Below, piece after piece: positions 1 through 5,513 of a stretch of 5,707 nucleotides of DNA (position 1 is the stretch's first letter; each line of letters begins with the position of its first letter). The position numbers and the translations under genes were made by a program. This DNA comes from an uncultured Bacilli bacterium (GTDB lineage: Bacteria; Bacillota_I; Bacilli_A; RF39; UBA660). Under the pieces are notes generated by a model. That model worked only from the letters and a program-made list of their open reading frames with translations, did no database searches and had not been told where the DNA came from. The stretch is taken from positions 1 through 5,707 of the forward strand of contig CANQUW010000062.1 in assembly GCA_947627145.1 (NCBI GenBank). The letters run 5' to 3'.

Positions 1-884
1 CTTATCTTTTAAAGTATGATACTAATCATAGAAACTATCGTGTTGATGAGATTAGTTATGAAGGTGATGATATAGTAGTTGCTGGTCGTCATGTAAAAGT
101 ATATGCAGAGACTGATCCACGTAATCTTCCATGGAAAGATTTAGATATTGATGTAGTGTTTGAGTGTACTGGATTATTTACTAGTTTAGAAAAAGCAAGT
201 GCTCATATTGATGCAGGAGCAAAGAAAGTTATTATTTCTGCACCTGCTAAGGGAGATGTTAAAACTATAGTATATAATGTTAACCATGAAACACTTACAG
301 GAGATGAAAAAGTTATAAGTGCTGCTAGTTGTACAACTAACTGCCTAGCACCTGTTGTTGATGTATTAAATAAAAAGTTTGGTATTGTTAAAGGTTATAT
401 GACTACAGTTCATGCTTATACTAATGATCAAGCAACACTTGATATTGCTCATAAGAAAGGAATTAAAGCTCGTCGTGGTAGAGCGGCAGCTGCAAATATT
501 ATTCCAGCATCTACTGGAGCTGCTTCAGCTATTGGAAAAGTTTTACCTGAACTTGATGGTAGACTTGAAGGTGTTGCAATGAGAGTTCCTGTACCAACTG
601 GTTCTGTTATTGATTTAGTATTAGAATTAAAGAAAAATACTACAGTAGAAGAAATTAATCAAGCACTTAAGGAATCTAGTAATGAGACTTTAGGATATAC
701 AGATGATCCAATTGTTTCAAGTGATGTTATTGGTTCACATTGTGGAGGAGTAGTTGATAGTTTATCTACAAGTGTTTTAGATGTTGATGGAAGACAACTT
801 GTAAAAGTAGTTGCTTGGTATGATAATGAGATGAGCTATACTTCTCAAATGGTTAGAACTGCTAAATATTTAATGGAAATTTAA
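1..884 (+). CDS. gap: Glyceraldehyde-3-phosphate dehydrogenase, 5'-truncated by window edge
   Basis: This enzyme oxidatively phosphorylates glyceraldehyde 3-phosphate to 1,3-bisphosphoglycerate with NAD(P) in cytosolic glycolysis. The open frame runs from base 3 to the TAA at 882-884, giving 293 visible residues. Roughly the first 42 residues, including the Rossmann GxGRxGR motif and position 32, lie outside the window. An in-frame GTG at 156 is an internal valine, because homology ([12 protein letters not shown]...) continues upstream of it. The catalytic motif SCTTNC has its cysteine at visible residue 110 (bases 330-332). The catalytic histidine of [10 protein letters not shown] is at residue 137, the usual 27 residues later. 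[19 protein letters not shown] and the C-terminal WYDNEMSY are typical of the family. Where most NAD-specific enzymes have Leu187-Pro188, this one has Ile-Ala (bases 444-449), followed by about three extra residues in the S-loop compared with Bacillus GAPDH. The family call is certain. Coenzyme preference is open because position 32 is not visible. Confidence 0.97.
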   Translation, partial: YLLKYDTNHRNYRVDEISYEGDDIVVAGRHVKVYAETDPRNLPWKDLDIDVVFECTGLFTSLEKASAHIDAGAKKVIISAPAKGDVKTIVYNVNHETLTGDEKVISAASCTTNCLAPVVDVLNKKFGIVKGYMTTVHAYTNDQATLDIAHKKGIKARRGRAAAANIIPASTGAASAIGKVLPELDGRLEGVAMRVPVPTGSVIDLVLELKKNTTVEEINQALKESSNETLGYTDDPIVSSDVIGSHCGGVVDSLSTSVLDVDGRQLVKVVAWYDNEMSYTSQMVRTAKYLMEI

Positions 885-910
885 AAAGCTGTTATTTCAG
901 CTTTTTTTTT
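884..910 (+). terminator. Intrinsic terminator after gap
   Basis: The arms AAAAGCTG (884-891) and CAGCTTTT (898-905) pair perfectly around a 6-nt loop, TTATTT. The T-run continues to base 910. The hairpin begins at the gap stop codon. The stem has only three G-C pairs but the U-tract is long, so it should end most gap transcripts and separate gap from the pgk block. Confidence 0.8.
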
Positions 911-921
911 CTATTTAAATA

Positions 922-930
922 TGGTACGAT
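922..930 (+). promoter_or_regulatory. Probable extended -10 promoter for the pgk operon
   Basis: TGGTACGAT (922-930) matches the extended -10 form TGn followed by a TATAAT-like hexamer (TACGAT, 925-930). With a 17-nt spacer, the -35 position (902-907) falls in the T-run of the preceding terminator and is a poor TTGACA match. An extended -10 can compensate for that. Transcription would start around 937, giving a leader of about 14 nt. The call rests on motif and position only, just after a terminator and before the first gene of a block. Confidence 0.5.
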
Positions 931-940
931 ATTAATTAGA

Positions 941-947
941 GAGGTGA
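941..947 (+). promoter_or_regulatory. Ribosome binding site of pgk
   Basis: GAGGTGA is a strong match to the anti-Shine-Dalgarno sequence. Counting from GAGG (941-944), the spacing is 6 nt to the ATG at 951 and 9 nt to the ATG at 954. Either of the tandem ATGs could therefore be used, and the product would differ by a single methionine. Confidence 0.75.
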
Positions 948-950
948 CTT

Positions 951-2129
951 ATGATGAAGACTATAAAAGAAATGGATTTAAAAAACAAAAAAGTACTTAT
1001 AAGATGTGATTTTAATGTTCCTATAAAAGACGGGAAGATTATAGATGATAATAGAATTGTTATGAGTTTAAAGACAATAGAATATGCGATAGAAAATCAT
1101 GCAAAAGTTATTTTGTTTTCACATTTAGGTCGAGTTAAAGAGGAAGCTGATCTTAAAAAGAATGATTTAAAACCGGTAGCAAAACGTCTTTCAGAACTTT
1201 TAAAACAAGATGTTAAATTTTCTTCTGTTACTCGTGGTAGTGAGCTTGAAGAAAAAATTAAGAAGCTTAAAAGTGGAGAAGTGTTACTTGTTCAAAATAC
1301 TAGATATGAAGATTTAGATGGTAAAAAAGAAAGTAGTAATGATAAAGAATTAGGAGAGTATTGGGCAAGTCTTGGAGATGTGTTTATTAATGATGCTTTT
1401 GGTACAGCACATAGAGCACATGCTTCTAATGTAGGTATTGCATCTAACTTACCATCTGCAGTAGGATTTTTAATTGAAAAAGAAATTAATGCTTTAGCTT
1501 CTGTTAAAAAGCCTGTGAAGCCATTTATTGTTGTTTTAGGTGGTTCAAAAGTTAGTGATAAGATAGGTGTTATTAAAAATTTAGTTAAAAAATGTGATAA
1601 GATATTAATAGGTGGTGGAATGGCGTTTACATTCTTACAAGCAGAAGGTTATGATATTGGATCATCTATTGTAGATAAAGATAATCTAGAGTTTTGCCAA
1701 GAGATGCTTAAGAAGTATTCTGATAAAATAGTTTTACCAATTGACTTTAAAGTCACGAAAGAGTTTGTAGATACTGATACTTTTGTTGAACGTGATATAA
1801 ATGAAATTGAGTATGATGAAATGGGACTTGATATTGGAGAAGGTACTGTTTCGTTATTTGAAAATTATTTAGATGATGCGAAAACTGTTTTATGGAATGG
1901 ACCTCTTGGAGTATATGAATTTTCTAATTTTAAAGTAGGAACAGAAGAAGTGTTAAAATTTTTAATTTCACTTGATGGTGTTCGTACAATATTAGGTGGG
2001 GGAGATATCGTTGCGGCAGCAGGTGAAGCAGGACTTAAGGATAAAGTCTATCATGCATCAACTGGTGGTGGAGCGACACTTGAATATTTAGAAGGTAAAA
2101 CTTTACCAGGAATTGACGCGATAAAATAA
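951..2129 (+). CDS. pgk: Phosphoglycerate kinase
   Basis: This cytosolic glycolytic enzyme transfers a phosphate from 1,3-bisphosphoglycerate to ADP, giving 3-phosphoglycerate and ATP. The 392 residues match the usual bacterial length of about 390-400. The family signature KVLIRCDFNVP is at residues 14-24, with the substrate-binding HLGR at 58-61, NTRYE at 116-120 and NDAFGTAHRAHAS at 147-159. In the C-terminal nucleotide domain, GGSKVSDK is at 197-204, a WNGPLGVYE block follows, GGGD is at 349-352 and STGGGA at 370-375. All expected elements are present, so it should be active. It starts at tandem ATGs (951 and 954) behind a strong ribosome site. It is the first gene of a tight block ending in tpiA and uses the product of the adjacent gap gene. 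The next gene begins 16 nt after its TAA. Confidence 0.98.
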   Translation: MMKTIKEMDLKNKKVLIRCDFNVPIKDGKIIDDNRIVMSLKTIEYAIENHAKVILFSHLGRVKEEADLKKNDLKPVAKRLSELLKQDVKFSSVTRGSELEEKIKKLKSGEVLLVQNTRYEDLDGKKESSNDKELGEYWASLGDVFINDAFGTAHRAHASNVGIASNLPSAVGFLIEKEINALASVKKPVKPFIVVLGGSKVSDKIGVIKNLVKKCDKILIGGGMAFTFLQAEGYDIGSSIVDKDNLEFCQEMLKKYSDKIVLPIDFKVTKEFVDTDTFVERDINEIEYDEMGLDIGEGTVSLFENYLDDAKTVLWNGPLGVYEFSNFKVGTEEVLKFLISLDGVRTILGGGDIVAAAGEAGLKDKVYHASTGGGATLEYLEGKTLPGIDAIK

Positions 2130-2133
2130 AAGA

Positions 2134-2138
2134 AGAGG
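2134..2138 (+). promoter_or_regulatory. Ribosome binding site of the 141-aa protein gene
   Basis: AGAGG lies 7 nt before the ATG at 2146, inside the 16-nt gap after pgk. This supports the start and translation from the pgk transcript. Confidence 0.65.
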
Positions 2139-2145
2139 TATATAT

Positions 2146-2571
2146 ATGAAAGTATTAGTAATGAATCCAGAAAATGAAAATATTAATAAATTTAATGCAT
2201 TAGATATAGATAGTAAGAATTTTGATGATGGATGTGGAACTCGTATTTATAGAGTTTTATATGCAGAAGATAAAGATAAAGTAATTGATTATTGTACAAT
2301 GGATTTAAGAAGTGATCTTAAAACATGTCTTTTATCTTTTCCTTTGATGGAACAGTCTAAAAGAGTTAGACCTTTTATAGAAGAAGCTATATCTTTTGCC
2401 TCTAACTTAGGAAGTAGTGAAGTTATGATTTCTATAAATCCTGAAGATAAAAAAACAATAAAATATTTAGAGAAAAAAGAAGACTTTACTCCTTTTCCTG
2501 TGGAAAGTCATGATAAGAGTATTATCTATATTTATGAAAAAATAAATGAGTTGGGTAGTTATGGAAAATAA
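2146..2571 (+). CDS. Hypothetical protein, possibly a degenerate GNAT-like fold
   Basis: I do not recognise this 141-residue protein at family level. It has no signal peptide and no membrane segment, and it is charged and probably cytosolic. The middle and C-terminal parts (about residues 34-130) read like the order of elements in GNAT acetyltransferases: a strand pair (IYRVLYAEDKDKVIDY), a strand near 60-66, a helix at about 72-88 (RVRPFIEEAISFASNLG), a strand EVMISINPE at 92-100, then a helix with KTIKYLEKKEDFTPF (103-117), as in the usual 'flek.GF' ending. The acetyl-CoA loop motif Q/RxxGxG/A is not visible, since the corresponding stretch is EQSKRVRPF. If the fold is right, it may not acetylate, or it may bind another ligand. 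It has a good ribosome site, sits 16 nt behind pgk and overlaps the next gene by 11 nt, so it is a real operon member. Its function is unknown. Confidence 0.85.
   Translation: MKVLVMNPENENINKFNALDIDSKNFDDGCGTRIYRVLYAEDKDKVIDYCTMDLRSDLKTCLLSFPLMEQSKRVRPFIEEAISFASNLGSSEVMISINPEDKKTIKYLEKKEDFTPFPVESHDKSIIYIYEKINELGSYGK
2549..2554 (+). promoter_or_regulatory. Weak ribosome site deciding the flippase-like start
   Basis: GAGTTG followed by GG lies within the end of the preceding gene and is the only purine-rich patch ahead of the ATG at 2561. The alternative in-frame ATG at 2546 has only an A/T-rich run before it, so 2561 is preferred. The match is weak, and initiation probably relies on coupling to translation of the overlapping upstream gene. 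Confidence 0.4.
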
Positions 2572-3571
2572 AAAGAGTTTAAGAAAAAATACATTTATTC
2601 TGGCATTTATTACTATTGCAGTTTTATATTTTGTTTTAAAAGATGATTTTGATAATATTATGGATACTTTATTAAAAGTAGATTTGAGATTTATATTTAT
2701 AGCAGTAATTTTATATTTTTTATATATTGCAATACGTGCTTATATGATTTATATTACAGTTGGAAATAAAAAGAAGTTTAGTTTATGGGAATCTATTAAG
2801 CATAATATTATTACTCAATTTTTTAATGGAATAACTCCTTTTTCTACTGGAGGACAGCCTATGGAAATTTATATGCTTACTCGTCATAAGATTTCTTTTG
2901 CGAAAGCATCTAATTATATAATTTTGAATTTTATGTTTTATCAAATAGCACTTGTTATTTATGGTGGCGTTGCAGTTTTATATAATTGGTGTTTTAATAT
3001 TTTTCCTAATAATACATTACTTAAAGAATTAATATTTTTAGGATTTATTATTAATACTTTAGTTGCGGTATTTCTTTTCTTTATTGCATCTAGTGAAAAA
3101 TTTACTCATAAATGTATGAGCTTTATCGTTTCTATGCTTGATAAAATAAATATTGTTAAAGATAAAAAAGCTGCAAAAGAAAGATGGAATAAAAGACTTA
3201 CTGAATTTCATGATAATACTAAAGATTTGATGAAAAATAAAAGTCGTTTTGTACTTGGAGTAGTTTTAAATTTAATTAGTTTAACTTGTTTTTATATTAT
3301 TCCTTTATTTGTAGTTTATAGTTTTCATGATTTTACTAGTCTTAATATAATGGATGCGATTGTGTCTTCTGCTTATGTTTTAATAATTGGTTCTTTTGTA
3401 CCAATACCAGGTGCTAGTGGTGGTATTGAATATGGATTTTTAAAATTTTTTGGAAACTTTATAAGTGGAAGTAGTATGGTTGCAACTTTACTTATTTGGA
3501 GAGTTATTACATATTATTTAGGAATAATAGCTGGGGGTATTTTAGTTAATTTTGATAAGGGAGCTGATTAA
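2561..3571 (+). CDS. Flippase-like integral membrane protein (AglD/YbhN/MprF membrane-domain family, UPF0104)
   Basis: This is a polytopic inner-membrane protein of 336 residues from the preferred ATG at 2561. An ATG at 2546 would add five residues but lacks a ribosome site. Hydrophobic segments lie at about 11-26, 43-66, 118-141, 156-178, 230-255, 265-282 and 305-330. A basic cytosolic-looking stretch (about 180-229) lies in the middle. Two family hallmarks are clear: NGITPFSTGGQPMEIYML at 89-106, and the VPIPGASGGIEYGF re-entrant motif at 280-293. Members of this family include the lipid-translocating part of MprF and other proteins thought to move polar lipids or lipid-linked sugars. The soluble lysyltransferase domain of MprF is absent. 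The gene overlaps its upstream neighbour by 11 nt and stops 1 nt before a glycolipid-type glycosyltransferase. I infer that it handles that enzyme's lipid product. The family is fairly sure, but the substrate is not known. Confidence 0.9.
   Translation: MENKKSLRKNTFILAFITIAVLYFVLKDDFDNIMDTLLKVDLRFIFIAVILYFLYIAIRAYMIYITVGNKKKFSLWESIKHNIITQFFNGITPFSTGGQPMEIYMLTRHKISFAKASNYIILNFMFYQIALVIYGGVAVLYNWCFNIFPNNTLLKELIFLGFIINTLVAVFLFFIASSEKFTHKCMSFIVSMLDKINIVKDKKAAKERWNKRLTEFHDNTKDLMKNKSRFVLGVVLNLISLTCFYIIPLFVVYSFHDFTSLNIMDAIVSSAYVLIIGSFVPIPGASGGIEYGFLKFFGNFISGSSMVATLLIWRVITYYLGIIAGGILVNFDKGAD
3557..3563 (+). promoter_or_regulatory. Ribosome binding site deciding the glycosyltransferase start
   Basis: AAGGGAG ends 9 nt before the ATG at 3573 and lies inside the last codons of the flippase-like gene. 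It would be downstream of an in-frame TTG at 3552, so it supports the ATG. Confidence 0.7.
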
Positions 3572-3572
3572 T

Positions 3573-4796
3573 ATGAGAATAGGACTTTTTACGGATTCTT
3601 ATCCTCCTTATATAAATGGTGTTTCTACTAGTGTTGCGATGCTTAAGAGTGCTTTGGAAAAACAAGGGCATGATGTTTATTTGGTAACAGTAAGTGATAA
3701 TGCTCTTAAGTATGAACTTTTAGAGGATGGTCATGTTATTAAAGTACCTGGTATTCCTGTTGGGATATATGATTATAGACTTAGTAGGATTTATCCTTTA
3801 ACTATGATTAATACTATGAAAAGTTGGAATCTTGATGTAATACATTCTCATACTGAATTTGGTATTGGGATTTTGGCGAGGTTATTTGCTAAACAATTTG
3901 GGATACCACTTGTTCATACATATCATACTTTGTATGAAGATTATACTCATTATATTACTCATGGTTATTTTGAAAAATCTAGTAAGAAAATAGTTGAGTA
4001 TTTAACTAAGTTTTATTGTGATAAGACTGCTACTGAGTTAATTGTACCTACAGATAAGATATATAAATTATTTAAAGAAAAATATGAGTTTGAGAAAAAT
4101 ATAAATATAATTCCTACTGGTATTGAAGTAGATAGATTTTTTAAAGAAAATGTTAATAGTAAAGAAGTTAGTAGGTTAAAACAAAAGTTAGGATTCACTA
4201 AGAAGGATTATATTTTACTTTTTGTGGGAAGACTTGCTGAAGAGAAGAACGTAGAGTTTTTGCTTGATGTATCCCAAAGACTTGTCAAAAAAAATAAGGC
4301 ATATAAACTTTTGATTGTTGGTAGTGGACCAGATGAAGATAAGTTTAAAGAAATTGCTAAAGAAAAGGGTATTAGTGATAATGTGATCTTTACTGGGAAG
4401 GTTCCTTGGGAAGAAGTTCCATATTATTATCATATAGCGGATTTATTTTTAACTGCATCAACTACTGAAACACAAGGGCTTACTGTGGTTGAAGCTATGG
4501 CAAGTGAAGTTAGTCCTTTATGTATAAATGATGAAGCTTTTATAACTACAATTACTGATGGTCTTAATGGTAAAATATTTAATAATAAAGATGAATGTTT
4601 TGAGCAAGTAGAATATTTGTATAAGCATCCTGCTATAAAGAAGAAAATGGATAAACAGGCAAGAATAAAATCTGAGCTTTGTAGTTCTAAGTATTATGCT
4701 GAAAGTGTTGTTAATGTTTATGAAAGAGCTATACTTGAAGCAAAACATAATAAAAATTTCTTTTCTAAAGTAGTAGATAAATTAAGAGGTGAATAG
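3573..4796 (+). CDS. GT4 glycosyltransferase, probable 1,2-diacylglycerol 3-alpha-glucosyltransferase
   Basis: This is a GT-B fold, retaining glycosyltransferase of family 4, 407 residues long. It most likely transfers glucose from UDP-glucose to diacylglycerol at the inner membrane face to form monoglucosyldiacylglycerol. The N-terminal acceptor domain opens with MRIGLFTDSYPPYINGVSTS (1-20), the usual glycine-rich entry loop. It also has IHSHTEFGIG (90-99) and YHTLYEDYTHY (117-127), a block I associate with the Acholeplasma alMGS/MgdA group. The linker has IPTGIEVDRF (180-189). The donor domain shows FVGRLAEEKN (217-226), VGSGPDE (249-255) and ASTTETQGLTVVEAMA (295-310), which contains the E-x7-E pair (E299 and E307). 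No membrane segment is evident, and attachment would be peripheral. The ATG at 3573 is chosen over an in-frame TTG at 3552 because the family N-terminus and the ribosome site both fit it. It lies 1 nt after the flippase-like gene and 2 nt before tpiA. Family is sure; sugar and acceptor are inferred. Confidence 0.93.
   Translation: MRIGLFTDSYPPYINGVSTSVAMLKSALEKQGHDVYLVTVSDNALKYELLEDGHVIKVPGIPVGIYDYRLSRIYPLTMINTMKSWNLDVIHSHTEFGIGILARLFAKQFGIPLVHTYHTLYEDYTHYITHGYFEKSSKKIVEYLTKFYCDKTATELIVPTDKIYKLFKEKYEFEKNINIIPTGIEVDRFFKENVNSKEVSRLKQKLGFTKKDYILLFVGRLAEEKNVEFLLDVSQRLVKKNKAYKLLIVGSGPDEDKFKEIAKEKGISDNVIFTGKVPWEEVPYYYHIADLFLTASTTETQGLTVVEAMASEVSPLCINDEAFITTITDGLNGKIFNNKDECFEQVEYLYKHPAIKKKMDKQARIKSELCSSKYYAESVVNVYERAILEAKHNKNFFSKVVDKLRGE
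4785..4792 (+). promoter_or_regulatory. Ribosome binding site deciding the tpiA start
   Basis: AGAGGTGA overlaps the last codons of the glycosyltransferase gene. Its GAGG core is 9 nt from the ATG at 4799 but 18 nt from the second in-frame ATG at 4808, so 4799 is preferred. Confidence 0.7.
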
Positions 4797-4798
4797 TC

Positions 4799-5497
4799 AT
4801 GATAGTTATGCTTAATAATAAAAGTAATTTTACTAGGGACGAATATTTAGAGTATCAAAATAAATTATTTTCTATTGATAAAAAAGATTCTAAAGTGGTT
4901 GTTTTTCCTAGTGATATCTATTTGTCTTTTTATGAAAATAATGATATAAAGTTAGGTAGTCAAAATGTTAGTAGATTTGATGTTGGTAGTCATACCGGAG
5001 AAGTTGCTGCTAGTCAATTGAAGTCTCTTGGTGTAGAATATGTTTTGGTAGGACATAGTGAAAGACGTAGTGAAGAAAAAGAAGATAATGATATTATAAA
5101 AGAGAAAATTAAAAGATTAATTGAAGCAGATATAAATGTAGTTTTATGTGTCGGAGAAACTAAAGAGGAAAGAGAAAATAAAAATCCTATTCAAGTAGTT
5201 TTGAATGAGGTTAAAAGTAATTTAGATGGTATAGATATAAATTATGATAAACTTACAATTGCTTATGAACCTATATGGTCTATTGGTACTGGTGATATTC
5301 CAAGTAAAAGTGATATAGAAGAGATGATATCCTCCCTTAAAGAATTTATACCTGTTAAAGTTTTATATGGCGGTAGTGTTGATTCTTTAAATGTAGGAGA
5401 TGTTATTAGTGAAAGTTGTGATGGATTATTACTAGGTAAGAGTAGTATGGATGTATGTGAATTAGAAAAAATATTTGAGAAAATAAAAAATTGCTGA
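4799..5497 (+). CDS. tpiA: Triosephosphate isomerase, short and divergent
   Basis: This cytosolic (beta/alpha)8 enzyme interconverts dihydroxyacetone phosphate and glyceraldehyde 3-phosphate, supplying the gap and pgk steps. The catalytic residues are in place. The usual NWKMN block appears as NNKSN (6-10), with the catalytic lysine at 8. SHTGE is at 64-68, and GHSERR (85-90) carries the electrophilic histidine at 86. AYEPIW (155-160) has the base glutamate at 157, followed by the mobile loop to IGTG (162-165). The phosphate-binding YGGSV is at 190-194 and DGLLLGKSS at 208-216. The usual bacterial length is about 250. This one has 232, apparently shortened in the N-terminal segment between NNKSN and the SQNVS strand and in the helix before YGGSV. 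The tryptophan of NWK is replaced by asparagine. It is the last gene of the pgk block, starting 2 nt after the glycosyltransferase stop. Its TGA stop lies in the following terminator hairpin. Confidence 0.96.
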   Translation: MIVMLNNKSNFTRDEYLEYQNKLFSIDKKDSKVVVFPSDIYLSFYENNDIKLGSQNVSRFDVGSHTGEVAASQLKSLGVEYVLVGHSERRSEEKEDNDIIKEKIKRLIEADINVVLCVGETKEERENKNPIQVVLNEVKSNLDGIDINYDKLTIAYEPIWSIGTGDIPSKSDIEEMISSLKEFIPVKVLYGGSVDSLNVGDVISESCDGLLLGKSSMDVCELEKIFEKIKNC

Positions 5498-5513
5498 TGG
5501 TAGCAATTTTTTT
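5485..5513. terminator. Bidirectional intrinsic terminator between convergent genes
   Basis: AAAAAATTGCT (5485-5495) pairs with AGCAATTTTTT (5502-5512) around the loop GATGGT. The plus strand ends in a T-run (5507-5513) and the minus strand likewise ends in T's (complement of 5485-5490). It can therefore end both the pgk-tpiA transcript and the converging minus-strand gene. The tpiA stop codon (5495-5497) lies at the left stem-loop junction, and the stop of the opposite gene (5512-5514) lies at the edge of the T-tract. Confidence 0.85.

Noticed and set aside
156..158. GTG as the start of a 242-residue GAPDH
   Set aside because: Clear GAPDH homology continues in frame upstream to base 3, so the GTG encodes an internal valine in a gene cut by the window edge.
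2113..2144. TTGACG near the end of pgk with TATATA as a possible internal promoter
   Set aside because: The spacer would be about 20 nt and the start point would fall at or past the ATG at 2146. The TATATA is better explained as spacer after the ribosome site.
2546..2560. Upstream ATG adding MSWVV to the flippase-like protein
   Set aside because: No ribosome-binding sequence precedes it, whereas the ATG at 2561 has at least a weak purine-rich patch and gives a typical short basic N-terminus. It cannot be fully excluded.
3552..3572. TTG start adding seven residues to the glycosyltransferase
   Set aside because: The family N-terminus begins at MRIGLF (3573), and the AAGGGAG ribosome site lies downstream of the TTG at the proper distance from the ATG.
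4013..4748. Three minus-strand open frames of 61, 72 and 76 codons opposite the glycosyltransferase gene
   Set aside because: They lie wholly antisense to a clear GT4 gene, have low-complexity Phe/Ile/Leu/Ser-rich translations typical of AT-rich antisense reading, and show no recognisable motif.
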